Counted from the first letter of the stretch, positions 1 to 8,852 are shown. The stretch is DNA of 64,000 bases from Paenibacillus harenae DSM 16969 (GCF_000422465.1 NZ_KE383842.1:1870710-1934709); one strand, 5' to 3'. A program made the numbers and translations. Notes: a model not told the origin generated them from the sequence alone.

Positions 1-605
1 TCCGATCTTCCTACTTCGTCGGGCAGGCTGTAAGTCATCTTTGTATCGAACCGCCGCCATATCGCGTTATCCAGCTCAGCTTCCAGATTGGTGGCAGCGG
101 CAAATATACTTTCTCCTTCAAACTCATCCAAGCATTGGAGCAATGTATTAACCACCCTGGACATTTCCTTCACTTCATCGTTGTTTTCACGCGTGCGGGC
201 GATCGCGTCGAATTCATCCAAGAACAACACGCATGGCGATGCTTTGGCATAGTCAAAAATTTTGCGGACATTACTTGCCGTCTCGCCCAAATGGCTGTGG
301 ATGATAGCGTCCAGCCGTACCAGTATGAGCGGGAGTTCAAGCCGTTTAGCCATATAAAATGCGGTTAATGTTTTGCCGGTGCCTGGCGGACCGTACATCA
401 CAACTTTGTTGGGGATTGGCACATCGTAGTGCTCAAATTTCTCTTTCATGCCAAGGATGGTTATAAACTCTTCGACGATTTGTCTGTTTCTTGACGGAAG
501 CACGATCCTCTTCACTTTTTTTGCGCATTCTTTGTGTGAATAAAAAGTAGCCATGTCTATGCCCTTAGCACGGGGAAGCCGGCTGCCGGTACTACTTTTG
601 CTCAA
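1..605 (-). CDS. AAA family ATPase, 5' part (cut by window edge)
   Basis: About 201 N-terminal codons are visible and the gene runs off the left edge. The translation shows a Walker A motif GPPGTGKT, a Walker B segment VLFLDEFDAI, a sensor-like AATN and an arginine-finger-like RRFD, so it is a classic AAA ATPase of the FtsH/spastin type. I chose the TTG start at 605 because an AAAGGAG sits 10 nt upstream (616-622); an in-frame ATG at 554 is the alternative. A short AAA ATPase with a brief lead-in before Walker A is a type that can be paired with a peptidase or another effector, but the partner would lie outside the window, so the role is unknown. It is separated from the upstream MFS gene by 76 nt. 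Confidence 0.85.
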   Translation of the reverse strand, partial: MSKSSTGSRLPRAKGIDMATFYSHKECAKKVKRIVLPSRNRQIVEEFITILGMKEKFEHYDVPIPNKVVMYGPPGTGKTLTAFYMAKRLELPLILVRLDAIIHSHLGETASNVRKIFDYAKASPCVLFLDEFDAIARTRENNDEVKEMSRVVNTLLQCLDEFEGESIFAAATNLEAELDNAIWRRFDTKMTYSLPDEVGRS

Positions 606-681
606 AATGGTCAATCTCCTTTAAGTATAATTGGAGCGAACGCCCGGCTTTTCGTTAACCATACGTGATGCCTTGAATTTA

Positions 682-1926
682 CTAATCTTTCTTCATGATA
701 TAAGTTTGTAGCGGCGTACGGATTGCGATCGCGGACAACACGATCATGAGCAGCGCCATAAATGAATAAGAAGGCTGTACGCCAATCCACGCTGCCGCCA
801 TACCGCCGGACAAGGAGCCGAAAGGCGAACCCCCGTAGGCGATCATGCGGCTGCTGGCGTGCACTCGACCTTGAAGATGGTCCGGCGTCAGCTGTTGCCG
901 CAGCGTGATCCCGTTAACAATAATTAATGTGCTGCCGGCATTCCACAGCAAGTAGAATAACGAAGCGGCTATCATCTCTCCGCTTAGCGCAAAGCCAAAC
1001 AAAGAGGCGCCGCTTATCGCCAATCCCGCAATCGTAATTCGGCCCGGCATGAACCGGTTGCGAAGCTTCGGCAGGCTCAATGAAGCCAACAGAGCGCCAA
1101 GCGAGCCGCAAGTCAACAGCATGCCGAGCTGCGGCGCGTCATCGGCAAAACCGAGCACCCTTGCGCCATACACAACAATAAGACCGACCGCCGCGCCGCC
1201 GACAAAGCTGTTTCCGAATCCGAGCAGCGTCAGGCTGCGAATAAGCGGCTCGGACCAGATGTAGGACAGTCCCTCCCTGATATCCGCATGGAGCTTTTGC
1301 AGCAGCTTCGGCCGGAGTTCCGCGGCTATCGGCGTCCTTGGCGGCTGAAACGACTGCCTGATGGACCAAATCAGCAATGCGGAAAGCAAATAACAAACTG
1401 CCGTTACAGCTATCGCCCACTCCGCTCCGAACGCCGCAATAATGCCCCCCGCAATGACCGGACTGCCAATCCGGACGACCGTATCCGAAGAAATCAACAG
1501 ACTGTTTGCTGCGGGCAGCTTTTGCCTTCCCACAAGCTGAAGCAGCGCGCCATGGCTCGCCGAATCGAAGCCGACGAAGGCTGCCGCAGTCAGAAACGAT
1601 ACCGCAATCAGATGCCAGGGCGACGCGTAGCCGACGATGACGGCGGCCGCCGGTACGCTGGCGAGCACGGCGGCACAGAACAGATCGCTGGCGATCATAA
1701 TCCGCTTACGGTTGCCGCTGTCCGCAAGCGCCCCGGCAAACAGACCGAACAACAAGTAAGGAAGGCTTGTGCTCGCTGCTGCTAGCGCTGTATAAATCGG
1801 CGATGAGGTCTGTTCGTAAATATAGAACGGAAGCGCCACCATCGATAGGCCCGAACCAAAGTAACTTAGCAAATTAAAGAAATAATACCTTTTGAAGCCG
1901 CCGTCCTTCCAAAGCGAAGATCCCAT
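682..1926 (-). CDS. MFS transporter, probable siderophore exporter
   Basis: A 414-residue major facilitator protein with about 12 hydrophobic segments, beginning MGSSLWKDGGFKRYYF. The reading frame extends further upstream but that part overlaps the FecCD gene and is not hydrophobic, so the start lies near 1926. A TTG at 1935 has the better-spaced GAGGTG ribosome site (10 nt) and is a serious alternative. The gene is last in an iron-uptake operon, only some 20 nt after the FecCD permease. Similar MFS proteins in this position often export the siderophore that the ABC transporter re-imports; that role is inferred from context. A multidrug exporter is the other option. Confidence 0.8.
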   Translation of the reverse strand: MGSSLWKDGGFKRYYFFNLLSYFGSGLSMVALPFYIYEQTSSPIYTALAAASTSLPYLLFGLFAGALADSGNRKRIMIASDLFCAAVLASVPAAAVIVGYASPWHLIAVSFLTAAAFVGFDSASHGALLQLVGRQKLPAANSLLISSDTVVRIGSPVIAGGIIAAFGAEWAIAVTAVCYLLSALLIWSIRQSFQPPRTPIAAELRPKLLQKLHADIREGLSYIWSEPLIRSLTLLGFGNSFVGGAAVGLIVVYGARVLGFADDAPQLGMLLTCGSLGALLASLSLPKLRNRFMPGRITIAGLAISGASLFGFALSGEMIAASLFYLLWNAGSTLIIVNGITLRQQLTPDHLQGRVHASSRMIAYGGSPFGSLSGGMAAAWIGVQPSYSFMALLMIVLSAIAIRTPLQTYIMKKD

Positions 1927-1949
1927 TAACGACAATGCCCGCTTGCACC

Positions 1950-3011
1950 TCACTTCTTCACCAATGTTTTGCGCAGCAAATAAAGGAAAAAGGGCGCGCC
2001 CATCAGCGTCGTGACGGCACCGACCGGCAAACTGGTCACATGATGCGCCATTCCGGGCAGCGACAGCTTCAGCGTGACGCTTTGTCCCGCCCAATCGGCA
2101 GCCGTCAGAAGCACGGCGGAAAATAACGCGCTTGCCGGGAAAAGATAAAGAGGATTGCGCCCAACGAGCAACGCGGCAATATGCGGTCCGATCAAGCCGA
2201 CAAAGCCGATTGCGCCTACAACCGAAACAGACGCAGCCGTCAAAGCGGCAGCGATAAGCAGAAGCAGCAGCCGCGTGCGGTTTACCGCTAATCCAAGTCC
2301 GGCGGCTGTGGCATCTCCGAGCTGCAGCAAGGAGGCCTTTCGGCTTAGCAGCATCGCTAATGCAAGCAGCGTCAGCGCCCAAGGCCACACATAATTCCAT
2401 TGCGTCCATACCCGTCCGTTCAGGGAACCGAAGTTCCAGAGCAGGATGGAGGCCAATCCCTCCTGCTTTCTAAGCAGCAGCAGCGAGGTGACGGACTGAA
2501 GAATGGAAGTCGCAACGACACCGGTAAGCGCAAGCCGCGCGCTGCTGTTGCCGCCTTTCCTGTTAAGCAGGTAGATGACGCCGACCGTACTAACGCCGCC
2601 TAGCAGAGCGACCAGCGGAAGCCATGCATGATTGGGCAGGCCGTCCGGCATATAAAGCATGGTTAATACCACAAACAGCACCGAGCCGGAGGAAACGCCA
2701 ATCAGTCCAGGCTCAATCAGCGGATTGCGCATGACAACCTGAAGAATCGCTCCTGCCAGGCCAAGCATGGCCCCTGCAGCGATGGCGACAAGAACTCGCG
2801 GCAAGCGCAAGTTCCAGACGATATGACGCTGACCGTTATCGTCGGTCAGATCGAACAGCGCCCTTGCGACCTCTTCCATCGTCAGCGTGGTACGGCCAAA
2901 TGCGATGTGCAGCATAACAATAGCCGCAAGAGCCGGCAGCAATAAACCGATAACCAATCCGAATTTGCGCCGAATCGTGGCCGCTTTCATGATGCGGGGC
3001 CTTCTAGCCAT
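1950..3011 (-). CDS. FecCD-type iron-siderophore ABC permease
   Basis: A 353-residue integral membrane protein of the FecCD/BtuC family. It shows the family pattern RLPRVLVAIAAGAMLGLAG near the N-terminus, GAIGFVGLIGPHIAALLVG before the coupling helix, and LPVGAVTTLMGAPFFLYLL at the end. It would form the membrane channel with the neighbouring permease and take Fe(III)-siderophore from the binding lipoprotein. The start at 3011 has GGGAG about 8 nt upstream and overlaps the previous permease gene by 8 nt, indicating translational coupling. Length is close to the family norm of about 335-350. Confidence 0.93.
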   Translation of the reverse strand: MARRPRIMKAATIRRKFGLVIGLLLPALAAIVMLHIAFGRTTLTMEEVARALFDLTDDNGQRHIVWNLRLPRVLVAIAAGAMLGLAGAILQVVMRNPLIEPGLIGVSSGSVLFVVLTMLYMPDGLPNHAWLPLVALLGGVSTVGVIYLLNRKGGNSSARLALTGVVATSILQSVTSLLLLRKQEGLASILLWNFGSLNGRVWTQWNYVWPWALTLLALAMLLSRKASLLQLGDATAAGLGLAVNRTRLLLLLIAAALTAASVSVVGAIGFVGLIGPHIAALLVGRNPLYLFPASALFSAVLLTAADWAGQSVTLKLSLPGMAHHVTSLPVGAVTTLMGAPFFLYLLRKTLVKK

Positions 3012-4032
3012 GGATATCGCTCCCTCTCCTTCTTAGCAGAAACAGCAGGAAAATGGAGCCTCCAACCAGGGTAGTCCATATCCCCACCGGAATTTCCAGC
3101 GGCGCGAACAGCAGGCGGGCGATCTGGTCGGCGGCTGTAAGCAACGCCGCGCCGCACAGCGCCGAGACGGGCAGCACCAGCCTTGCATCCTGCGACCGAA
3201 GCACCGCGCGAGTCAGATGCGGGGCAAGCAATGAAACGTAGCCGATCGGACCGCATTGCGCTACCGTAACCGCGACCAGCAGAGCGCACACGATCAGAAT
3301 GGCCAGCCGCGTGCGATCCACTTTCATGCCAAGTCCCGACGCTGTCTCATCGCCCAGCTGCAGCAGATTGACCGCCCGCGTAAAAACCATCGCAACGGGA
3401 AGCATGACAACGAACCATGGCAGCATACGTCCGACATGCTCCCAGCTGCGGTTCGCCAGCGAGCCTAACAAATAGGAATAAAGCAAATTGACATCATTAC
3501 TTGTGCCCATTACGATCAACACAATGAGCAGTCCGTTCAGAATGGCGGTTACGGACATGCCGATCAGAAGCATGCCCGTCCCCCCTTTGCTTCCTCTTGC
3601 GGCCAACATAACGACGGCGCCGCCCGCAAGGCCTCCGCCGAGCGCCAGCAGCGGATGAAGCTGGAACGGAACAGGAAGGCGCAGCACCATAATCGAGGCG
3701 ACGGCGAGTGAAGCGCCCGCCGAAATGCCAAGCAGCTCGGGCCCGGCGAGCCGGTTATTCATCGCGCCTTGCATCAGGGTGCCGGAGGCGCCCAGCATCG
3801 CTCCGACCATCAGTCCCAGCGACAAACGGGGGAGCCGGATATCCAGCAATACCGTACGTTTGAGCTCATCCCCGCTTTCCTTCAGCAGAGCGGAAGCAAG
3901 TTCGCTCCATTCCAGCACGGGAGTGCCCCATTTTACGCCAACGGCAAACAAGGCTGCAAGCGATGCAAACAATATGAAAACCGGAAGAAGAATCCTTCTT
4001 CCGGTTGCATCTGACAGAGGTCCGCTCGGCAT
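3004..4032 (-). CDS. FecCD-type iron-siderophore ABC permease
   Basis: Second FecCD-family permease, 342 residues, with IRLPRLSLGLMVGAMLGAS, CGPIGYVSLLAPHLTRAV and EIPVGIWTTLVGGSIFLLF at the expected places. It pairs with the downstream permease as a heterodimer. I placed the start at the ATG at 4032 because AGGAGG lies 10 nt upstream; a TTG at 4041 is too close to that site. The gene follows the binding-protein gene by 14 nt and overlaps the next permease gene, so the three are one operon. No ATPase of the FepC type follows, so the energy-coupling subunit must be encoded elsewhere. Confidence 0.93.
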   Translation of the reverse strand: MPSGPLSDATGRRILLPVFILFASLAALFAVGVKWGTPVLEWSELASALLKESGDELKRTVLLDIRLPRLSLGLMVGAMLGASGTLMQGAMNNRLAGPELLGISAGASLAVASIMVLRLPVPFQLHPLLALGGGLAGGAVVMLAARGSKGGTGMLLIGMSVTAILNGLLIVLIVMGTSNDVNLLYSYLLGSLANRSWEHVGRMLPWFVVMLPVAMVFTRAVNLLQLGDETASGLGMKVDRTRLAILIVCALLVAVTVAQCGPIGYVSLLAPHLTRAVLRSQDARLVLPVSALCGAALLTAADQIARLLFAPLEIPVGIWTTLVGGSIFLLFLLRRRGSDIHG

Positions 4033-4046
4033 GATTAGCAAGCCTC

Positions 4047-5084
4047 CTAGAATAGGTCCGGGTATAGAATAGCCAATGATTCTTCCAGCAAAATACCGAG
4101 CGAGCGAGTTCCTCTTCCGTCACCCCAGATCGGGGAACGAACCTCAAACACCTGCTTGTTCTTGACGGCCTTCAGCTTGCTCCAGATTGGAGATTCCGCC
4201 AGCTGTTCCGAGACTGGCTTCGTACCGGGACTATAGGAATAGCTCTCTACGAAAATGACATCCGGATCCTCCGTCAGCAATTTCTCCAGCGAGTAGGGAA
4301 CGCTGCCTTCGCCATACGGGTCATCCTCCGGCTTCTCAACTTTCCATGGATAATCGGATATTTCCTTCACGACAGATCCGCCGAGACCGGTTGCCGTCAC
4401 AACAGAGAAATTTACATCCGAGCCGAAAATGATCAAAGCTTTCTTGTCCTTCGGCGCCTTTTCCTTGGCATCGGCCAGCTTGTCAACAAAACGCTGCTTC
4501 GCCGCGTCCGCTTCCGCGGTTCTGCCGGTCAGTTTGCCGATTACTTCCAAAAACGCGATAGATTCGTTATAGTCCTTCGGGCCAGCGAGGAACAACGGGG
4601 CAATGCCGTTCAGCCCTTCCCTTAATGTATCGTGAACGCCCTCCAGACCGATGACCAGGTCCGGTTCGGCAGTAACCAGATCCTCCAGACTCGGCTCGAA
4701 GAAGCTGCCGCCGATTGAAGGGAAGGTTTCTCCTTTGCTTCCGAAAAATTCAGGAGAGCTTGCAATGACGCGCACGCCGCTCTCAGCGATCGCGGATGGC
4801 TCCATTCCAAGCTCAGCCAACACATCTATACATAGCGATACGACGCAAGCTACCTTCTCCACCGGCTTGTCAATAACAAGCGACTCTCCCGTAGAGTCAG
4901 TCACCGTTACCTGCTGAAACGGCTCTGCCGTTTCCGGCATCAGGGATGTCTCGGGCGCGGAAGCATCGGGCGAGGAATCGCCCGGAGCCGCGCTTTCTTC
5001 CTTAAGCGGGCTACCGCCGCAGGCCGACAACATGAATGCAACTATTACAAATAATACGACAAAGACCATTTTCTTTTGAAACAT
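4047..5084 (-). CDS. iron-siderophore ABC transporter substrate-binding lipoprotein
   Basis: A 345-residue lipoprotein precursor. The N-terminus is a short basic segment, a hydrophobic core and the lipobox LSAC, followed by a low-complexity Ser/Pro/Glu/Ala linker. The mature part has the class III (FecB/FhuD/BtuF-like) binding-protein pattern: a first lobe with KVACVVSLCIDVLAELG, a connecting helix, and a second lobe ending RSLGILLEESLAILYPDLF. It would sit on the outer face of the membrane and pass ferric siderophore to the two permeases encoded just downstream. Gene order binding protein, permease, permease, MFS matches Gram-positive siderophore loci. The ligand cannot be read from sequence. 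Confidence 0.92.
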   Translation of the reverse strand: MFQKKMVFVVLFVIVAFMLSACGGSPLKEESAAPGDSSPDASAPETSLMPETAEPFQQVTVTDSTGESLVIDKPVEKVACVVSLCIDVLAELGMEPSAIAESGVRVIASSPEFFGSKGETFPSIGGSFFEPSLEDLVTAEPDLVIGLEGVHDTLREGLNGIAPLFLAGPKDYNESIAFLEVIGKLTGRTAEADAAKQRFVDKLADAKEKAPKDKKALIIFGSDVNFSVVTATGLGGSVVKEISDYPWKVEKPEDDPYGEGSVPYSLEKLLTEDPDVIFVESYSYSPGTKPVSEQLAESPIWSKLKAVKNKQVFEVRSPIWGDGRGTRSLGILLEESLAILYPDLF

Positions 5085-5242
5085 AATCGGTAAAAACCCC
5101 TTTCGCCTACGCGTAACTATTACGATTTAACGACGTGCTAATCATCCCGATTCTTCATCGGACACTCCTGAACCCACATTTTTCCATATGAAATCCAATA
5201 TTCATTCAATCATTAAAAGCGTAATGAATACGATTAACGAGT

Positions 5243-5275
5243 TTAATAGTAATATTAACTATTAAGAATTGTCAA
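5243..5275 (-). promoter_or_regulatory. promoter and inverted-repeat operator of the iron-uptake operon
   Basis: A perfect TTGACA -35 box (5270-5275, minus strand) is followed after 18 nt by TACTAT, a weaker -10. Lying across the spacer and -10 is a perfect 8-bp inverted repeat, TTAATAGT and ACTATTAA, with 7 nt between the arms (5243-5265). A second, shorter repeat CGTAA-CTA-TTACG lies at 5111-5123 in the leader and shares the ACTATTA core. The position fits a repressor site. It does not match the usual Fur 7-1-7 box well, so the regulator is left open. Confidence 0.55.
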
Positions 5276-5320
5276 TCGATTTTTTTCAACTTTCCTGCCT
5301 AATAGGTCTTCCTTAATACT

Positions 5321-5356
5321 AAAGACGCCATAGCGATGGCGCTATGACGTCTTTTT
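5321..5356. terminator. strong hairpin terminator after the alanine symporter
   Basis: A 15-bp stem with one mismatch (AAAGACG-C-CATAGCG against CGCTATG-A-CGTCTTT) and a 4-nt loop ATGG lies 16 nt beyond the stop of the AGCS gene. A T-run follows on the plus strand; on the minus strand the downstream side is only moderately T-rich. It isolates the symporter gene from the iron operon promoter. Confidence 0.7.
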
Positions 5357-5371
5357 GTCCGAAATTAGAGA

Positions 5372-6841
5372 TTAAGTTGTCTTTCGGTTAGGTTCAACTT
5401 GTTCAATGGGCCGATAATCCTTCTCCCAGAAATCAGCATCCTTAATGCCCAGCTTCACCGGGTCGAATACAGGATCTTTTCCTTCTTTTTTCTGTTTTTC
5501 GTAATCGCGCAATACGGTTAACGCCGGTTTTGAGAGAAGCAGTATGGCGATAACGTTTAACCACGCCATGCCTCCTACACCGATATCTCCCAATGTCCAT
5601 GCAAGCCCCGCCGTTCTGACGCAGCCGAAGAAGACAACGGCCAATATGGCGACTTTTAACATGTAATCCAACCAGACTCGTTTCGCTTTGCGGTTAATAT
5701 ACGCGAGATTTGTCTCGGCCATATAGTAATAGGCCATAATTGTCGTGAATGCAAAAAACAGAAGGGCTATGGCCACAAAGGGAGCGCCAAAACCGGGCAA
5801 AAACGTTTCGACGGCTTTTTGCGTAAATATTGGGCCGGGATCGACATCGCCCACATTCTTGACAATAGGCGCTGCGCCTTCCGGTACAACATTATACATC
5901 CCCGTAATGAGAATCATAAATGCGGTTGCGGAGCAAACGAACAAGGTATCGATATAAATGGAAAAGGCCTGAACCAGCCCCTGCTTGGCAGGATGCGATA
6001 CTTCGGCTGCGGCGGCGGCGTGAGGCGCCGTGCCTTGCCCCGCTTCATTGGAGTAAATGCCGCGCTTTACCCCCCAACTGATTGCAGCTCCAAGAATCCC
6101 CCCGAAGGCGGCATTCGAGCCGAATGCGCTCGAAAAGATAAGGCTGATCACATCCGGCAGTTCTGAAATGTTAAAAAGGATAATTAATACGGCAACCAGA
6201 ATATAACCGGCCGCCATAAACGGCACGACGAACTGGGCGACCTTTGCAATACGTTTCACGCCGCCGAAAATAATGAATGCCAGAATCACGGCGAGCCCGG
6301 CGCCGGTAATGGCGGGGCTGATATCGAATGCGTTCTGCATTCCGGAAGCGATGCTGTTTGCCTGTACGCCCGGCAAGAGCAAGCCGGTTGCGATGACCGT
6401 AACGATCGCGAACAAGACGGCATACCACTTCAGCTTTAACCCTTTTTCAATATAATAGGCAGGGCCGCCGCGAAATTGCCCGTCTTGCCTGGTTTTGTAA
6501 ACTTGGCCCAGGGTCGCTTCGACAAACGCGGAGCCGGCACCCAGAAATGCGATCAGCCACATCCAGAAAACCGCACCCGGTCCTCCATACGCAATCGCCG
6601 TAGCCACCCCTGCGATATTGCCTGTCCCAACTCTGCCAGCCAGTGCCATTGTTAATGCCTGAAAGGATGAGATACCGGCGTCAGAGCTTTTGCCTTGAAA
6701 CATTAAAGTAACCATGCCCTTCAAGTGTCTTACCTGAAGAAGGCGTGTCGCGACCGTAAAGAACAACCCCGTTGCCAGACAAAGATAGATTAATGCCGGA
6801 CTCCAAATAATGCCGTTTAACCAATTAACAAATGCCTCCAT
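5372..6841 (-). CDS. sodium/alanine symporter, AGCS family
   Basis: A 489-residue polytopic membrane protein of the alanine or glycine:cation symporter family. The diagnostic motif GRVGTGNIAGVATAI is present near residue 90, followed by GGPGAVFWMWLIAFLGAG and the conserved GIYSNEAGQGTAPHAAAA in mid-protein. Length is typical. It would take up alanine or glycine with sodium. It is a single-gene unit flanked by two strong hairpins. The nearby alanine dehydrogenase and the alanine-producing pyrimidine operon make alanine a sensible substrate, but this is inferred from family and location. Confidence 0.92.
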   Translation of the reverse strand: MEAFVNWLNGIIWSPALIYLCLATGLFFTVATRLLQVRHLKGMVTLMFQGKSSDAGISSFQALTMALAGRVGTGNIAGVATAIAYGGPGAVFWMWLIAFLGAGSAFVEATLGQVYKTRQDGQFRGGPAYYIEKGLKLKWYAVLFAIVTVIATGLLLPGVQANSIASGMQNAFDISPAITGAGLAVILAFIIFGGVKRIAKVAQFVVPFMAAGYILVAVLIILFNISELPDVISLIFSSAFGSNAAFGGILGAAISWGVKRGIYSNEAGQGTAPHAAAAAEVSHPAKQGLVQAFSIYIDTLFVCSATAFMILITGMYNVVPEGAAPIVKNVGDVDPGPIFTQKAVETFLPGFGAPFVAIALLFFAFTTIMAYYYMAETNLAYINRKAKRVWLDYMLKVAILAVVFFGCVRTAGLAWTLGDIGVGGMAWLNVIAILLLSKPALTVLRDYEKQKKEGKDPVFDPVKLGIKDADFWEKDYRPIEQVEPNRKTT

Positions 6842-6973
6842 AAACAGCCTCCTTTAATGATGATTCGTCCGTTTGGCCCGTGCTCCATCGACAAGCGCAA
6901 AAATGATACATTATCTGACATTGTACATCCTTTCAAAAAATAGACTAGTTGAAACATAAAAAATTTCTACTAT

Positions 6974-7004
6974 ATTATATCCCTTCATAGAACAAGTATG
7001 TCAA
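6974..7004 (-). promoter_or_regulatory. probable promoter of the alanine symporter gene
   Basis: A consensus TTGACA (6999-7004) and a consensus TATAAT (6974-6979) on the minus strand are separated by 19 nt, slightly longer than ideal. They lie about 135 nt upstream of the symporter start, so the transcript would carry a leader of roughly 125 nt. Confidence 0.55.
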
Positions 7005-7061
7005 CTTATTATTATTTACATGTTACATTCATGTCATTCTTAATAACATTTAAACGAAAGT

Positions 7062-7089
7062 AGGGAGATGCAGCTGCATCTCCCTTTTT
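7062..7089. terminator. perfect palindromic terminator after the EmrE-type exporter
   Basis: A perfect 24-nt palindrome, AGGGAGATGCAG and CTGCATCTCCCT, with a T5 run on the plus strand, lies just after the stop of the exporter gene on the minus strand. It closes the GntR-exporter unit and precedes the symporter promoter. Confidence 0.65.
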
Positions 7090-7096
7090 GAATATA

Positions 7097-8035
7097 CTAT
7101 TTAGGATGAGAAACATAACGATGCAAAACCATGCCGGTGATGACGAGTAACATTCCTGCACAAGCCGAAACAGAAGGAACAGGACTTCGCAAAAGCCACA
7201 TTTCGCCTGCAGCCGCGAATAAAACTTCAGCAGATTGGGTTGCTTCAACGGCTGCAAGTTTAGGCATACTGCCCCTTACCATGTCCGTTGCGCGAAAAAA
7301 AAGAACAGTAGCGATTACACCCGAACAAACGGCAACAAAGAAGGATTGGGCGATTTGGGGCGGACGGGGCAAACCAACCGTTAATAAACCATATATCGAA
7401 AGAATAAACCAGAGCGGCAGGCTGGCGATGGCCATACCTAGAACGCGCTGATAGACATCTAATCGCCCTTCGCAGTGCTCCATCATTTTCCGGTTACCGA
7501 GCGGATAAGCAATGGAGGCTGCAGCCACAGGCAAAATCCCTAACCAAATCTCCTTTGAAGCGAGCACGCTTGCATGTTCATACTGCATTAGAGCAACGCC
7601 TGCAAGAATGACGGCCGACATCGAGAGACCTTTGTAGGGTATTTTTCTTCTGATTTTGATGAGGCCGTCAGCCGTTTGAATCGATTCGTAAAAAAATGGA
7701 GCAAGCAGCGTTCCTGAAATAATGGTCATCTGCCATGTTCCGGCGGTAAGCCATCCCGGGCTATAGGCGGAAGCAAAGCATAAGGGCGCATAGAATAACC
7801 CGAAACCGACAAAGCTCCACAACAGCCAGGTCCAGGGATGCTTTCTCATCTCCTGCAGCAGAGGGCGTAAATTTTTTCTGCTAATAACAAGGATCAGGAG
7901 AAAGGGAATCATGAAGTAATACCTTAAGGAAGCGCTCCATATCCAGCTCCCTCCGGATACTTCCATCACTCTGTTCAAAACGAAGGTCGAGGCAAAGAAG
8001 AAAGCTGCGCAAATCCCTAAAATAAGAGGTCGCAT
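7097..8035 (-). CDS. EmrE/DMT-type multidrug resistance efflux transporter
   Basis: A 312-residue protein with about ten hydrophobic helices, starting MRPLILGICAAFFFAS. It resembles the multidrug-resistance-efflux branch of the drug/metabolite transporter superfamily: an N-terminal FASTFVLNRVME segment and a C-terminal VEATQSAEVLFAAAGEMWLL. The frame is open upstream, but the ATG at 8035 has GAGGT 7 nt before it and leaves a 10-nt gap after the GntR gene, so I chose it. The substrate is unknown. Co-transcription with the FCD-type regulator implies control by a small organic acid or amino-acid-like ligand. Confidence 0.85.
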   Translation of the reverse strand: MRPLILGICAAFFFASTFVLNRVMEVSGGSWIWSASLRYYFMIPFLLILVISRKNLRPLLQEMRKHPWTWLLWSFVGFGLFYAPLCFASAYSPGWLTAGTWQMTIISGTLLAPFFYESIQTADGLIKIRRKIPYKGLSMSAVILAGVALMQYEHASVLASKEIWLGILPVAAASIAYPLGNRKMMEHCEGRLDVYQRVLGMAIASLPLWFILSIYGLLTVGLPRPPQIAQSFFVAVCSGVIATVLFFRATDMVRGSMPKLAAVEATQSAEVLFAAAGEMWLLRSPVPSVSACAGMLLVITGMVLHRYVSHPK

Positions 8036-8045
8036 TAGGCATACC

Positions 8046-8723
8046 TCAATCCATTTGCTCTGAAAGCAGTTCTCCAAGGCTTAACCAGTTTTTCTCTACA
8101 AGCCGGGAGACTGCCGTCTTATCGCGGTTTTTGCAAGCCGTAATAATTTGGTCATGCTGTTCTACCGATTTCAAGCCCTTTATCGAACCGAACCGGGAGA
8201 TTTCAAGTCGATGTACTTTAGGTGAAATGCGATCCAGCGCTGTTCGAATTTCCGGATTGCCGGCCGCATTCAGGAAGATACGATGAAAGGAATCGTCTGC
8301 TTCAATGGCTTTGATAACGTCGGCACGCTCAAGCGCTATCGATAAAAGCCGATTGCATGATTCCATCGTTTCAATATCATTATCCGTTAACAAGGGAACG
8401 GCAAGCCGGGCTGCCAATGAATGCAAGGCCGCTACGACGGTAAAGGCATGGTTGGCCGCTTCTGCATCTATCGGGCTTACGCGGGTGGATGAACCGGGTA
8501 CGGATTCCACCAGCCCCTCGTCTTCAAGACGCTTTAACGCCTCCCGAACGGGCGTACGGCTGATTTCGAACTGATCGGCTAGTTCTTTGTCGTTTAAACG
8601 CTGCCCTGGCTGCAATTCCAGCATAACGATGGCTTTTTTTAATGTACGGTAAACTTCATCTCTAAAGGAGGAACGGCTGATAGGGTTTATCATTTTATTT
8701 TTCATAAAACCAATATATCGCAT
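8046..8723 (-). CDS. GntR family transcriptional regulator (FCD/FadR subfamily)
   Basis: A 225-residue regulator. Residues about 18-80 form the winged helix-turn-helix, with the signature SRTPVREALKRLEDEGLV; the remainder is an all-helical FCD ligand domain with metal-site-type residues (DDSFHRIFLNAAGN). It is transcribed with the EmrE-type exporter 10 nt downstream and probably controls it. Three ATG codons lie within the first 11 codons (8723, 8705, 8693) and none has a convincing ribosome site, so the exact start is uncertain. Confidence 0.88.
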   Translation of the reverse strand: MRYIGFMKNKMINPISRSSFRDEVYRTLKKAIVMLELQPGQRLNDKELADQFEISRTPVREALKRLEDEGLVESVPGSSTRVSPIDAEAANHAFTVVAALHSLAARLAVPLLTDNDIETMESCNRLLSIALERADVIKAIEADDSFHRIFLNAAGNPEIRTALDRISPKVHRLEISRFGSIKGLKSVEQHDQIITACKNRDKTAVSRLVEKNWLSLGELLSEQMD

Positions 8724-8792
8724 ATTAGTTATGGAATCAACAGAATAAATTAATTTCGAATGAAACCTTCCATCACCGTATTCACACGCATA

Positions 8793-8825
8793 AAGAGCGA
8801 AGCAAGGGGAACTCGCCTCACTCTT
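8793..8825 (-). terminator. imperfect hairpin after alanine dehydrogenase
   Basis: Arms AAGAGCGAAGC (8793-8803) and GCCTCACTCTT (8815-8825) pair over 11 positions, two of them G-U in the RNA, and are followed on the minus strand by a short T-rich stretch. It lies 28 nt beyond the ald stop. It is a weak terminator candidate. Confidence 0.4.
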
Positions 8826-8852
8826 CTTCCATTTGTCTGCTTATGACTTCTT

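Noticed and set aside
7012-7257. 81-codon frame between symporter and exporter genes
   Set aside because: It crosses the palindromic terminator at 7062-7089 and overlaps the end of the exporter gene in another frame.
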